The position numbers were made by a program, and so were the translations under genes. A stretch of 64,000 bases of DNA from Bacteroidota bacterium. Its GTDB lineage: Bacteria; Bacteroidota; Bacteroidia; NS11-12g; UBA955. The stretch spans positions 1 through 64,000 of the forward strand of contig JAGXTF010000089.1 in assembly GCA_018333525.1 (NCBI GenBank), in the 5' to 3' direction. Of the stretch, positions 27,586-36,400 are shown in pieces; positions within the stretch are counted from its first letter, which is position 1, and the number at the start of each line of letters is the position of its first letter. The notes under the pieces are model-generated. The model was not told where the DNA came from, did not search any database, and saw only the letters and a list, made by a program, of their open reading frames with translations.

Positions 27586-28680
27586 GTGAAGAACAATAAA
27601 TTAGCGTTGGCCATTTCCATTATTGGAATAAGTATTCCGGCTTTTGCAGGCAATCCTGAAAGGCAAGGGCAGGCGGGAGCATCCCAGCTTACTCTTAACG
27701 GATATGCAAGAAGCAGTGGTTTGGGTTGGACTTATGGCGGGGGAGTTACCGGGGTGGAAGCATCCTTTTTGAACCCTGCCGGAATGGACAGAAACAAACA
27801 AAAAACAGAACTTGCATTTAGCCGCACACAATGGCTTGTTGGCTCAGGAATAGGAATTAACACATTTGGCTTTACACAGAAGCTTGGGGATGATGGAGAA
27901 GGCGGAACCCTTGGCGTTTCAGTAATGCAATTTGGTATTAAGCCTATAATGATTACCACTGAGCAGAATCCGGACGGAGGCATTGGTACTTACCGCGTAA
28001 GTATGACCAATATTGGTATGGGTTATTCCAAAAGCTTTTCCAGAAATATTTCGGCAGGTATAATGATGCGTGCAGTATCTGAAGGTATTCCGGATGCCAA
28101 GGCATTGGGAGTAAGTCTGGATGCAGGTGTACAGTATGCAACTACCATTCGCCCTACTGCCAGTGGATTGAAGAAAAACGATTTGAAATTTGGTATCAGT
28201 GTAAAGAACATAGGCCCAGATATGCGATTTAAAGGGGATGGCTTGTCCTATAAAGTGCAGTTGGACAATCTCACCAAAACCATGGAAGCGAAAACCCAGG
28301 CTGTTAAATTGCCTGCGTTGCTGAACATTGCTTGTTCCTATGATCTAAAACTGGATAAGGGTGATGAGTTGTATAATAACAGACTAACACTTGGGTTTGC
28401 ATTTACCAACCATTCTTTTTATGCCAATCAAACTACTTATTCCCTGGAATATGGATATAAGGATTATTTCAGCCTGAGAGCTGGATTTGTTTATTCCGCA
28501 GGAATATTTGATGAGTCAACCAGAACGTCGGCCTACACCGGACCTATGGCCGGACTCAGTTACGACTGGCACGCGAAGGACGGAAATACCATTAGTTTGG
28601 ACTATTCATACAGGGCCAGTAACCCATTTTCAGGCACCCATTCATTTGGTCTGAGAATCGGAATTGGAAGTATGGAATAA
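27586..28680 (+). CDS. PorV/PorQ-family outer membrane barrel
   Basis: A 364-residue FadL-like outer-membrane barrel of the PorV/PorQ group. The gene starts with GTG (27586), giving signal peptide MKNNKLALAISIIG...PAFAG. The mature N-terminus GQAGASQLTLNGYAR followed by VEASFLNPAGM is the hallmark of PorV/PorQ, whose members shuttle T9SS cargo from translocon to the attachment (sortase) complex. The gene is the last of the receptor-cargo-PorV-like run, before the hairpin at 28711-28746. Because it sits with one cargo gene instead of the T9SS core genes, it may be a paralogue dedicated to that cargo; this is inference. Confidence 0.8.
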   Translation: MKNNKLALAISIIGISIPAFAGNPERQGQAGASQLTLNGYARSSGLGWTYGGGVTGVEASFLNPAGMDRNKQKTELAFSRTQWLVGSGIGINTFGFTQKLGDDGEGGTLGVSVMQFGIKPIMITTEQNPDGGIGTYRVSMTNIGMGYSKSFSRNISAGIMMRAVSEGIPDAKALGVSLDAGVQYATTIRPTASGLKKNDLKFGISVKNIGPDMRFKGDGLSYKVQLDNLTKTMEAKTQAVKLPALLNIACSYDLKLDKGDELYNNRLTLGFAFTNHSFYANQTTYSLEYGYKDYFSLRAGFVYSAGIFDESTRTSAYTGPMAGLSYDWHAKDGNTISLDYSYRASNPFSGTHSFGLRIGIGSME

Positions 28681-28698
28681 TCTCAACTAAAAAAATAT

Positions 28699-28706
28699 TA
28701 CATTTG
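28699..28706 (+). promoter_or_regulatory. Candidate -7 box upstream of greA
   Basis: TACATTTG, an exact match to TAnnTTTG. Transcription would begin near 28712, at the first base of the hairpin described next, and pass through it before reaching the greA ATG at 28767. No matching -33 element is seen. Confidence 0.4.
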
Positions 28707-28710
28707 CATG

Positions 28711-28746
28711 GTTGCATCAATGGAAACATTGGTGCAACTTTTTTTT
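28711..28746 (+). terminator. Strong intrinsic terminator between the PorV-like gene and greA
   Basis: A 12-bp stem with one T-G pair, GTTGCATCAATG / CATTGGTGCAAC, a GAAA loop and a run of eight T residues. It begins 30 bp after the stop of the PorV/PorQ-like gene and is a textbook terminator. Its position just after a -7 box suggests it could also act as an attenuator in the greA leader. Confidence 0.85.
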
Positions 28747-28766
28747 CAAAAAAGAGCTTGACTACC

Positions 28767-29240
28767 ATGACCGAAGTACAATACTTTACCCGAGAAGGAC
28801 TAGAAAAAATAAAAGCTGAACTCCAGTTTCTGAAAGGCGAAGAGCGCCCCAGAATTACACAGGCAATTGCCGAAGCCAGAGATAAAGGCGACTTAAGCGA
28901 AAATGCTGAATATGATGCTGCGAAGGAGGCACAGGGACACCTGGAAGCAAAGATTGCCCAGATGGAATCTTTGTTGGCTACCGCAAGAATTATTGACAGC
29001 AGCCAGATAGATACCAGTAAGGCATCTATATTATGCAAGGTGAAAGTGAAGAACCACAACACCGGAAAAAATGCAGAATATATGCTGGTTAGCGAAAAAG
29101 AAGCCAATCTGAAAGAGAATAAAATTTCCATTAAAAGCGCTATTGGCGCAGGACTTTTGGGTAAAGCCAAAGGGGCTGTGGTTGAAATTGCTGTTCCCGC
29201 AGGCGTGGTAAAGCTGGAAATTCTCGATATTAGCATTTAA
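28767..29240 (+). CDS. greA: Transcription elongation factor GreA
   Basis: Rescues backtracked RNA polymerase by stimulating transcript cleavage through its secondary channel. The start at 28767 (MTEVQYFTREG) gives 157 residues, the normal length; the earlier in-frame ATG at 28704 would start inside the terminator hairpin region. The N-terminal coiled coil carries the tip GDLSENAEYDAAKE with acidic D42 and E45, which place the second magnesium ion. The C-terminal FKBP-like domain ends LEILDISI. The HIT gene begins directly after the stop codon, so the two form one transcription unit. Confidence 0.95.
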   Translation: MTEVQYFTREGLEKIKAELQFLKGEERPRITQAIAEARDKGDLSENAEYDAAKEAQGHLEAKIAQMESLLATARIIDSSQIDTSKASILCKVKVKNHNTGKNAEYMLVSEKEANLKENKISIKSAIGAGLLGKAKGAVVEIAVPAGVVKLEILDISI

Positions 29241-29639
29241 ATGTCCGGCATTTTCAGCAAGATAATCAGCGGTGAAATACCCAGCCATAAGGTTGCTGAA
29301 ACCGAACATTTTCTGGCTTTTTTGGATATTATGCCTTTAAAAAGAGGGCATGTATTGGTAATTCCCAAAAAGGAAACCGATTATTTTTTTGATTTGGATG
29401 AAGAAGAACTCAGCGGGTTAATGAAATTCTCTAAAACCGTTGCAACAGCAATGAAGAAGGCTATTCCATGCCGCAAAATTGGTATTACGGTAATCGGACT
29501 GGAAGTGCCGCATGCACATGTTCATCTGATACCTATCGACCATGTGGATGATATGAACTTCGCCAAACCCAAACTAAAACCAGATGCGGCAGAACTGGAA
29601 CAAATTGCGGCAGAAATTCGGGCACATTTTATTTATTAA
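29241..29639 (+). CDS. HIT-family hydrolase (HINT type)
   Basis: A 132-residue histidine-triad protein: H91-A-H93-V-H95-L is the phosphate-binding, nucleotidylated triad, preceded by RGHVLVIPK in the core. HINT enzymes hydrolyse nucleoside phosphoramidates and adenylated substrates in the cytoplasm; physiological substrate unknown. The start codon follows immediately after the greA stop, so translation is probably coupled. Confidence 0.92.
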   Translation: MSGIFSKIISGEIPSHKVAETEHFLAFLDIMPLKRGHVLVIPKKETDYFFDLDEEELSGLMKFSKTVATAMKKAIPCRKIGITVIGLEVPHAHVHLIPIDHVDDMNFAKPKLKPDAAELEQIAAEIRAHFIY

Positions 29640-29684
29640 TTCGCGCTTTTTTCGCTAAAATCGAATTTGCTAAAACTATAAGCA

Positions 29685-30470
29685 TTGTACCCCGAATTAT
29701 TTCACATCGGCAGTTTAACCATTTACAGCTACGGTTTTTTTATTTTAATAGGTGTAATTGTTGCCTATTTTTTTGTTAAAAAAAATGCGGGTGTATACCA
29801 ATTAAATTCAGAAAAAGTTAGTGAGTTGTTCTTGTGGTGTATTGCAGGAGTGTTCGGAGGCGGAAAATTGTTTTTCTTTTTCGAAAAACCCGGATATTAC
29901 GCTTCACATTTTTCAGAATTCCTTACAGACCTTGGATCCGGATTCGTATTCTACGGTAGTTTTTTAACTACCATTCCAATTTTAATCTGGTGGTTCCGAA
30001 AAAATAAATTACCGGTTTGGGATATGTTTGACCTGGTAGGCATTGGTGGAGCCTTTGTGCACGCATTCGGAAAAATTGGTTGTTTTATGGCAGGCTGTTG
30101 CCATGGCAAGGTGTGCCACAATAGTTGGGGAGTTATTTTTTCAGATCCAAAATCCCATGCCGAGCCATTAAATACCGCATTGTATCCTGTTCAACTCTGG
30201 GATTCTGCCATTATTTTCCTGGCAATTATCTGCATGTTATATTTAAAGAAGCGCAAGCATTTTTCCGGACAATTATTTTTGATTTACGGATTGTGGTATG
30301 CTTTAGGCAGATTTATTACCGAAAATTACAGAGGAGACGAAGAAAGGGGCTATCTTTTTAATGGCGCACTTTCTCATAGCCAGTTCATCGCAATATTGGT
30401 ATTTGTTTCCTGTGCAATTATCTATTTTTGGAGGTGGAAATCAGCGAAGAAAATGGAGCATAGAGAATGA
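29685..30470 (+). CDS. lgt: Prolipoprotein diacylglyceryl transferase
   Basis: Transfers diacylglycerol from phosphatidylglycerol to the lipobox cysteine of prolipoproteins, the first lipoprotein maturation step, in the inner membrane. The 261-residue protein has about seven membrane helices, starts at TTG (MYPELFHIGSLTIYSYG), and carries SYGFFILIG, the loop GKIGCFMAGCCHGK, and the C-terminal ALGRFITENYRGDEERG with arginines typical of Lgt. The central GRxGNFxNxE signature is replaced by the variant GKIGCFMAGCC, the form seen in a branch of Lgt-family proteins. It overlaps holB by 4 bp (ATGA). Substrates are near: two lipoprotein genes occur in this window. Confidence 0.88.
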   Translation: MYPELFHIGSLTIYSYGFFILIGVIVAYFFVKKNAGVYQLNSEKVSELFLWCIAGVFGGGKLFFFFEKPGYYASHFSEFLTDLGSGFVFYGSFLTTIPILIWWFRKNKLPVWDMFDLVGIGGAFVHAFGKIGCFMAGCCHGKVCHNSWGVIFSDPKSHAEPLNTALYPVQLWDSAIIFLAIICMLYLKKRKHFSGQLFLIYGLWYALGRFITENYRGDEERGYLFNGALSHSQFIAILVFVSCAIIYFWRWKSAKKMEHRE

Positions 30471-31570
30471 AATTTTCTGATGTTATAGGCCAACAGGAAT
30501 TGGCAGCCCGATTGAGAAAAGGCGTTAGAGAGGGAAGAATTCCGCACGGGCAGCTTTTTTTAGGAGAAGAAGGATCCGGAAATTTGGCGCTGGCACTTGC
30601 TTATTGCGCATATATTCAGTGTACCAACCGTCTGGAACATGACAGTTGCGGGGAATGTCCCTCTTGTAGAAAACATTTGGGAATGGTGCATCCGGATATG
30701 CATTATTCATTTCCTTTTCCTTCCAATAAAGCAGATGTAGCAACCGAACTGTACCCGGAATGGAGAAAAGAAATACCCGCACAGCCATATCTGAATTATG
30801 AGATGTGGATGCAGGCATTGAATTCCGAAAATAAACAGGGAAATATTCCAATAAAAGAGTGCCATGCCATACTCAAAAATCTATCGTTAAAACCATTTGA
30901 ATCGGAATACAAGATATTGTTGATGTGGTTGCCTGAATTTCTTGGAAACGAAGGAAATGTGTTGTTGAAGTTAATCGAAGAACCACCTGAAAACACTCTG
31001 TTCCTGCTTGTAGCGCAGAACCAGGATAAAATTCTCACCACCATTTTATCCAGGGTACAACTTACAAGAATTCCACCCATACAGAATACGGCAATTGCTG
31101 AAAGACTGATGGGGTTTGGGAAAACCGGTGCGGAGGATGCGACACGCATTGCAATGATGTCGGCCGGAAATTACCTGAGAGCACTGGAATTGGCAGGCAA
31201 TGAGGAAAATGCATATTTGGAGCCATTTCGCAACTGGATGGGCTTTTGTTTTCAGAAAAAACTGGATAAGGCAGTGAATTGGGCCGATGATTATGCCGGA
31301 GTAGGCAGGGAACAGCTTAAAGGGTTTTTCCTTTACTGTCTTGAAATAGTCAGGGCAGTAATGGTGTTTCCGTATATGCCGGAGAAAAGCGGATTGAGCA
31401 AAGAAGAAGGCGACTTTGTTGCTAATTTCAGCAAAATCGTAAACCACCACAACAAAGGCGAAAAGATGTATAATTGGTTTAATGAAGCTGCATATGAAGT
31501 GGAAAGGAACGGGAATGCCAAAATCATTCTTACCGACCTTTCCTTCAAACTGGCCCGATTGTTAAAATAA
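30467..31570 (+). CDS. holB: DNA polymerase III subunit delta-prime
   Basis: Part of the clamp-loader complex that opens the sliding clamp at primer ends. A 367-residue AAA-type protein with the opening FSDVIGQQELAARL, a degenerate P-loop (GEEGSGNLAL, asparagine where lysine is usual), so ATP binding is probably lost as in other delta-prime subunits. Zinc-binding cysteines are seen in CGECPSC with an upstream cysteine. KLIEEPPENTLFLLV and the SRVQLTRI sensor segment complete the family pattern. Overlaps lgt by 4 bp. Confidence 0.9.
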   Translation: MKFSDVIGQQELAARLRKGVREGRIPHGQLFLGEEGSGNLALALAYCAYIQCTNRLEHDSCGECPSCRKHLGMVHPDMHYSFPFPSNKADVATELYPEWRKEIPAQPYLNYEMWMQALNSENKQGNIPIKECHAILKNLSLKPFESEYKILLMWLPEFLGNEGNVLLKLIEEPPENTLFLLVAQNQDKILTTILSRVQLTRIPPIQNTAIAERLMGFGKTGAEDATRIAMMSAGNYLRALELAGNEENAYLEPFRNWMGFCFQKKLDKAVNWADDYAGVGREQLKGFFLYCLEIVRAVMVFPYMPEKSGLSKEEGDFVANFSKIVNHHNKGEKMYNWFNEAAYEVERNGNAKIILTDLSFKLARLLK

Positions 31571-31642
31571 ATTCATCACACAGGCAACCGCTGGGAAGTA
31601 AAAATCTTCTACTAATCACAGCGTTACCCATGGAAAAGCTGC

Positions 31643-32191
31643 ATGGCTATAAAAGCGGATATCACAGAACAGAATTTAGTCAGGCGTTGTCTGGCTGGCG
31701 AAACCAAGAGTCAGCGGGAACTTTACGACAAATATTCCTCTGTAATCTTCGCAATATGCATGCGTTATTCCAGGAACAGTGAAAATGCGAGAGACCTGCT
31801 TCAGGAATCTTTTATTAAAGTGTTCGATGGGTTGAAATATTTTCGATTTGAAGGCTCCTTTGAGGGTTGGATGAAAAGGGTTGCGGTGAATACCTGCCTG
31901 GATTTCAACAAAAAACTCAAGGGAGAACCTTACAATGAAGAACTGGAGGAATATCTACAAGTAGGGCAGGGGGAGAGTATTACCGCTACCCTGCATGCCG
32001 GAGACCTTTTTAAGTTGCTACAGAAATTGCCAGCCGGATACAGAACGGTTTTCAACCTCTATGCAATTGAAGGGTACAGCCACCAGGAAATTGCAACGGC
32101 CCTCGGAATAACCGAGAGTACCAGCAAAACGCAATTGTTTAAAGCGAGAAAAATGTTGCAAGCCATGCTTGCAAGAACTGAAGATACATAA
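31643..32191 (+). CDS. ECF-type RNA polymerase sigma factor
   Basis: A 182-residue sigma factor with only regions 2 and 4. Region 2 (about residues 20-88) has YSSVIFAICMRYSRN, ARDLLQESFIKVF for core binding, and FRFEGSFEGWMKRVAVN for -10 recognition and melting. Region 4 (about 125-172) has LPAGYRTVFNLYAIEG and the helix-turn-helix SHQEIATALGITESTS. The gene is followed 2 bp later by a membrane-anchored protein with PKD and CHU_C modules in the position normally held by the anti-sigma factor, and then by a giant CHU_C protein. Resembles the ECF group of Bacteroidota that includes SigP of Porphyromonas gingivalis, though orthology is not claimed. Confidence 0.9.
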   Translation: MAIKADITEQNLVRRCLAGETKSQRELYDKYSSVIFAICMRYSRNSENARDLLQESFIKVFDGLKYFRFEGSFEGWMKRVAVNTCLDFNKKLKGEPYNEELEEYLQVGQGESITATLHAGDLFKLLQKLPAGYRTVFNLYAIEGYSHQEIATALGITESTSKTQLFKARKMLQAMLARTEDT

Positions 32192-32193
32192 AA

Positions 32194-33255
32194 ATGGAAG
32201 ATTTTAAAGATCTGGACAGCCTGTTTAAGGATACCCTCGGAAATGCGAAGGTGAATCCTCCGGCCGGAGTTTGGGAGGGTATTGCCTCTTCTATTCCTGC
32301 TGCAACTGCTGCTGCCCAAACTTCAATTTGGCTGGTTGCCGTTAAATGGGTTGCTGGTATTGTGCTTGCCGGAGGTATTGCTGTTGTAGCTTATACCAGC
32401 TTGAATAAGGAAAATACCCAGGCTGAAAATAAAGATAAGGCTACCCAACAACAAAATGCACCAGCAGAAACCAATGTAAATACTAACACCACCGGTATAA
32501 ACCAGGATAGCGACAAAGCGGATGTAAATGGTCCTCTATCTCATAGATCTGGTCAAAATGAAAGAGCAACTGCAAATGAAGAAAATCCAATTCAGTTAGA
32601 AATAAATAACCCTCACCAGCCTTTGGAAGTAGAAGATCCGAATATGGGCAACAGCGCTCCACCTCTGGCAGATTTGCGTCCGAAAAAACAAGCTGTAAAA
32701 CCCGGAAATGCAAGTAATAATGAAGTTGCAAATTGCGTGCACAGCATAGAAATTTCAGTACAAAAAATATCCAATACCGCGTATTCCTTTACTGCAATGC
32801 GCCAAAATGGACTTGTTGACTGGAATTTTGGTGATGGAAATTTAGAAAATGGCGCCATTACCAGTCATGAATATTCTCCAACCCCCGGTGTGTATTTGGT
32901 AAAAGCTTTTAGCCGGAGCCCACTGGGATGCAGAGATTCCGCTGTAGTAAAAATTACAATAAGCGGCCCAAAACCCGAATTGAAAAATGTATTTACTCCC
33001 AACGGCGATGGGCTAAATGATGTATATTATGTAGAGGCAAAAAATCTGATCTATTACAACCTGATCATATCCGATTTTCAAAATCGCCAGGTATTTGTAA
33101 GCAACAACCAGACTATTGCCTGGGATGGAACCTACACCAATATCCCTTGTCCGGAAGGATGGTACCAGGTAACTTTAGCCTATAAATATCCGGGAGATTC
33201 AAATACCCAGATTGTGAAAGAAAAATTATTGCTTACCCGCGATAAAAAAGATTGA
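32194..33255 (+). CDS. Single-pass membrane protein with periplasmic PKD and CHU_C domains; candidate anti-sigma factor
   Basis: A 353-residue protein with no signal peptide. Residues 1-44 are a short cytoplasmic segment (MEDFKDLDSLFKDTLGN... PPAGVWEGI) like the N-terminal parts of Bacteroidota regulators next to ECF sigma genes. A single membrane helix covers 45-68. Then comes a long Gln/Asn-rich linker (about 70-180), a PKD-like domain (about 185-255, DWNFGDGN... YSPTPGVYLVKAF), and a CHU_C module (about 260-353, NVFTPNGDGLNDVYY, IAWDGTY, CPEGWYQV). It starts 2 bp after the sigma gene, so it is translationally coupled. CHU_C usually marks type IX export, yet here it is tethered to the inner membrane; a sensor of secretion status that restrains the sigma factor is a plausible inference. 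Confidence 0.75.
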   Translation: MEDFKDLDSLFKDTLGNAKVNPPAGVWEGIASSIPAATAAAQTSIWLVAVKWVAGIVLAGGIAVVAYTSLNKENTQAENKDKATQQQNAPAETNVNTNTTGINQDSDKADVNGPLSHRSGQNERATANEENPIQLEINNPHQPLEVEDPNMGNSAPPLADLRPKKQAVKPGNASNNEVANCVHSIEISVQKISNTAYSFTAMRQNGLVDWNFGDGNLENGAITSHEYSPTPGVYLVKAFSRSPLGCRDSAVVKITISGPKPELKNVFTPNGDGLNDVYYVEAKNLIYYNLIISDFQNRQVFVSNNQTIAWDGTYTNIPCPEGWYQVTLAYKYPGDSNTQIVKEKLLLTRDKKD

Positions 33256-33439
33256 TAAAAATGACGAACGGTAGGAATTGGAATGTAAATAGAGGCAACT
33301 GCAGCGATGAGGCTATCGTCTGCTATGCAAACGGTGGTATTGTATTAAAATAAAAGAACAAGAAAAAAGAATGAACATGCATAAGGGATTTAGCTCCGAA
33401 TCGAATAAATTTGAAACCTCTCCATTGAAAAAAAGGAAC

Positions 33440-36400
33440 ATGAAAAAATATAAAGTATTGCTGCGAAGCTTTTTCGCCGTTTTCCTCCTCGGCATTTTGC
33501 CTGTGCAGAATGCCCTCTCACAATGCCAGGTGACATACTCCGGCTCATTGTGCGTGGGGATTCCTATCACGTTTACAGGTGAGAATTCCGGAAGTACCCA
33601 CGATTATGATTTCAACGGGGAAAACACAAGCACTGGTCAAAAAATTGTAGCATATGCATTTAACACTGCCGGTAACAAGGTTATTACCTATGTAACCACT
33701 CTTCCAAGCGGAAGTAAATGTACATCTACATTGAATCTGGTGGTGAAAGAAAGCCCAAAAATCAGTTTGAAACTGGTAAGTGCATATGAACAGTGTTTTG
33801 AAAATAACCTGTTCTGCTTTACCGATAGCAGTGTAAGTCCAATCGGTGCAAAGATTGCAAAGGTTACCATAAACGTAAGTGATGGACAACTTTTTGAATA
33901 TATCAATCCCAAAACAGCGCCCCGCACCATTTGTTTCAGTATTAAAGATGAACGCGGTGGTGCATTTGATGTGTATTACGAAATAGAAGATGAAAATGGA
34001 TGTATTTCCAAACAGAATTTCACTTCCATAGTAAAAGTAAGGGAAAAAATAGGAGCCAGATTTAACCGAACCAGCCCTAAAAACCCGGATTGTGACTCAG
34101 TAACTGTATTGGTTACCAACGTAAGCCGTATCAGTCAAAGTCAGGTAAAGAGTATTTGGTGGTATTGGGGCGATGGTTCAGTTACTACCGATTGGGGACC
34201 GAATCTGAAAAAAGTATTTTATTCTTCAGCTCCTACCTGGGCTAAAAATGGCGGGGTGTTCAATTCCAAAATGGTTATTGAAACTGTTGACGGATGTAAA
34301 GACTCCTTCTCATTTGCCGCTGTTGCAACCGTATTTAAATCCACTGCTAAAATTTTAGCAGACCCGGATTCTACTTGTATATCCAATCCTAAGATTGATT
34401 TTACCGTGGATACGATACCTGTCGGAGCCACAGGGTTTCTCTGGAATTTCGGAGATCCCCCGACAGGTCCTCAGAACTTCAATAACAGAACATGGTCTCC
34501 TACCCACAATTTCTCCGGCCTCGGTCCTTACAGAATTGTGCTGACTTATTCCCATCCTATATGCGGTAACAAGTCTATCTCGGATACCATTTTAATTCTT
34601 GGCCCATTGTCTACCATCGAAAAGCCACTGAACCGCCTTGCTGAATTTGAGGTGTTCCAGTGTCCTAAAGATGTAATGGATTCGGTGCATTTCAAGAATT
34701 TTAGTACGTTTTATCACAATGATAATTACATGATCAATGATGATAGTTCGTATTATGATACCAATGACGTATGGATACATGTATTTGCCGGACAAACTTC
34801 TGTGAAGCCGTCTGGTTTTATAGATCCGCTCTTCAGAGAACGCGAGTGCGCAGTTCGTCTTTGGGATTTTGGAGATTCTTATTCTTCACAATGTACCACA
34901 GACAGAAAAGAAAATGTAAATGTGAATGTGAATTGCAATTATTCACATGACAGTTTGCCGGTGCATTATTATAAATCATGGGATCTGGTAATGCTGTCAG
35001 ATTTCAAGAGCGCATCCATGGATGATGCAATCTTTATTAACAGCACCAAATTATGTAAAAAGCTAAATGTATGGCCTTCTGATTCCTTTTATATAGTAGA
35101 AGATTCTTTGATTTACATTCCAAGATCATCTGCAGATAGTGCCAATGCATTGAATTATCCGAACGTAACCACCAAGTTTTATCTCAAGGAAAAATATGTT
35201 TACGGACCTGGTGAAAGATATATAGAAGATTGGCTGGATCTGGAACTTTTGGCAGGTGATTCACTCTATGTTGGCCCTGAAGGCGGCCCATACGTTTTGA
35301 AAACAGGCCCACAGACCCTATCTGTTTCGCCAAAACAAATTGTAAAACTGAAAAGTGCAACTGATACCATGCGTATCCTGTTCACCATTCATATGCGGAA
35401 AGATACTTTGCCTGTCCCTTTCTATGATATTCGCTTTAATAAAGGAGAAAGACCAAAGATTTTAAGCAGGTTCCAGAAAATACCTCCTGGTATTGTCAAT
35501 TATGATTACATCATCAACTACCAGCGTTTCAGAGAGTTGTATTATGCAAGAATTCCACGTTGCCAAAATGTGAGATTGAAACATTGGGATACATGCCATG
35601 CCCCTTATTGTGAGCATGAGGCAATCAAACAACTTACCATGATGCATGCAAATGCAGGTGGCGTTGGAAGTGGTCTGATTAAAGATGCGATAGAATGTTT
35701 GGGAGCCAAAAACCCACAATATGGTGTAACCTTTATTTTGAGTGATTTAAAACCAGGATGTACCTTTTCTGACGTTCAGATTAATTATGATACATTCTGT
35801 GATCCAAAAGCATGGGTTCCATTGGTTGGTGGTATAATCCCGGGCGGAAGGCCTTTGGGCTTGCCCTATCTGGGATACCAATTACAGGGTAACCCACCAA
35901 ATCGTTTTTCAACCCAGTATACTGCATCTCAGGTTTGCGGACCAAATGGCTGCGTAACCGTAGGTATTATAGTGGGCAATGGTGTTAGCAAATCCGGCAC
36001 CAAGCCGCTTTGTGCAGATACCCAGTACTATGATAAGTTCGCTTGTTTCCCATTGATCGACCCAAGCTTTGAAGTGCTTACCCCATTACCAAATGCTTAC
36101 CAAAACCGCAAAATGTGTAAAGGTGAGCCTATTGTGGTAAGACCCATATTGTCTAATAATACCAATACCCGCGATTTGAAATCCCTGCGTTGGGAACTTG
36201 CAACCGGAAACGCCAGCCCGTATTTCTCCAGAAACTGGAGCCGCTGGATTCAGGAAGATTATTTCAGTGGTCAATATCTGAAAGATTCAGGTACCACTAA
36301 GATTTATAACTATATGGTGCAAACCCGTGGCGGTGAAAATGTGTATCAGGTTCCATGTACCGATATATGGAATGACGGTAAAACCTATACCACCGGTATA

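Noticed and set aside
27601-28211. Several minus-strand ORFs opposite the PorV-like gene
   Set aside because: Shadow frames of a recognised gene; none has a signal, motif or neighbour logic.
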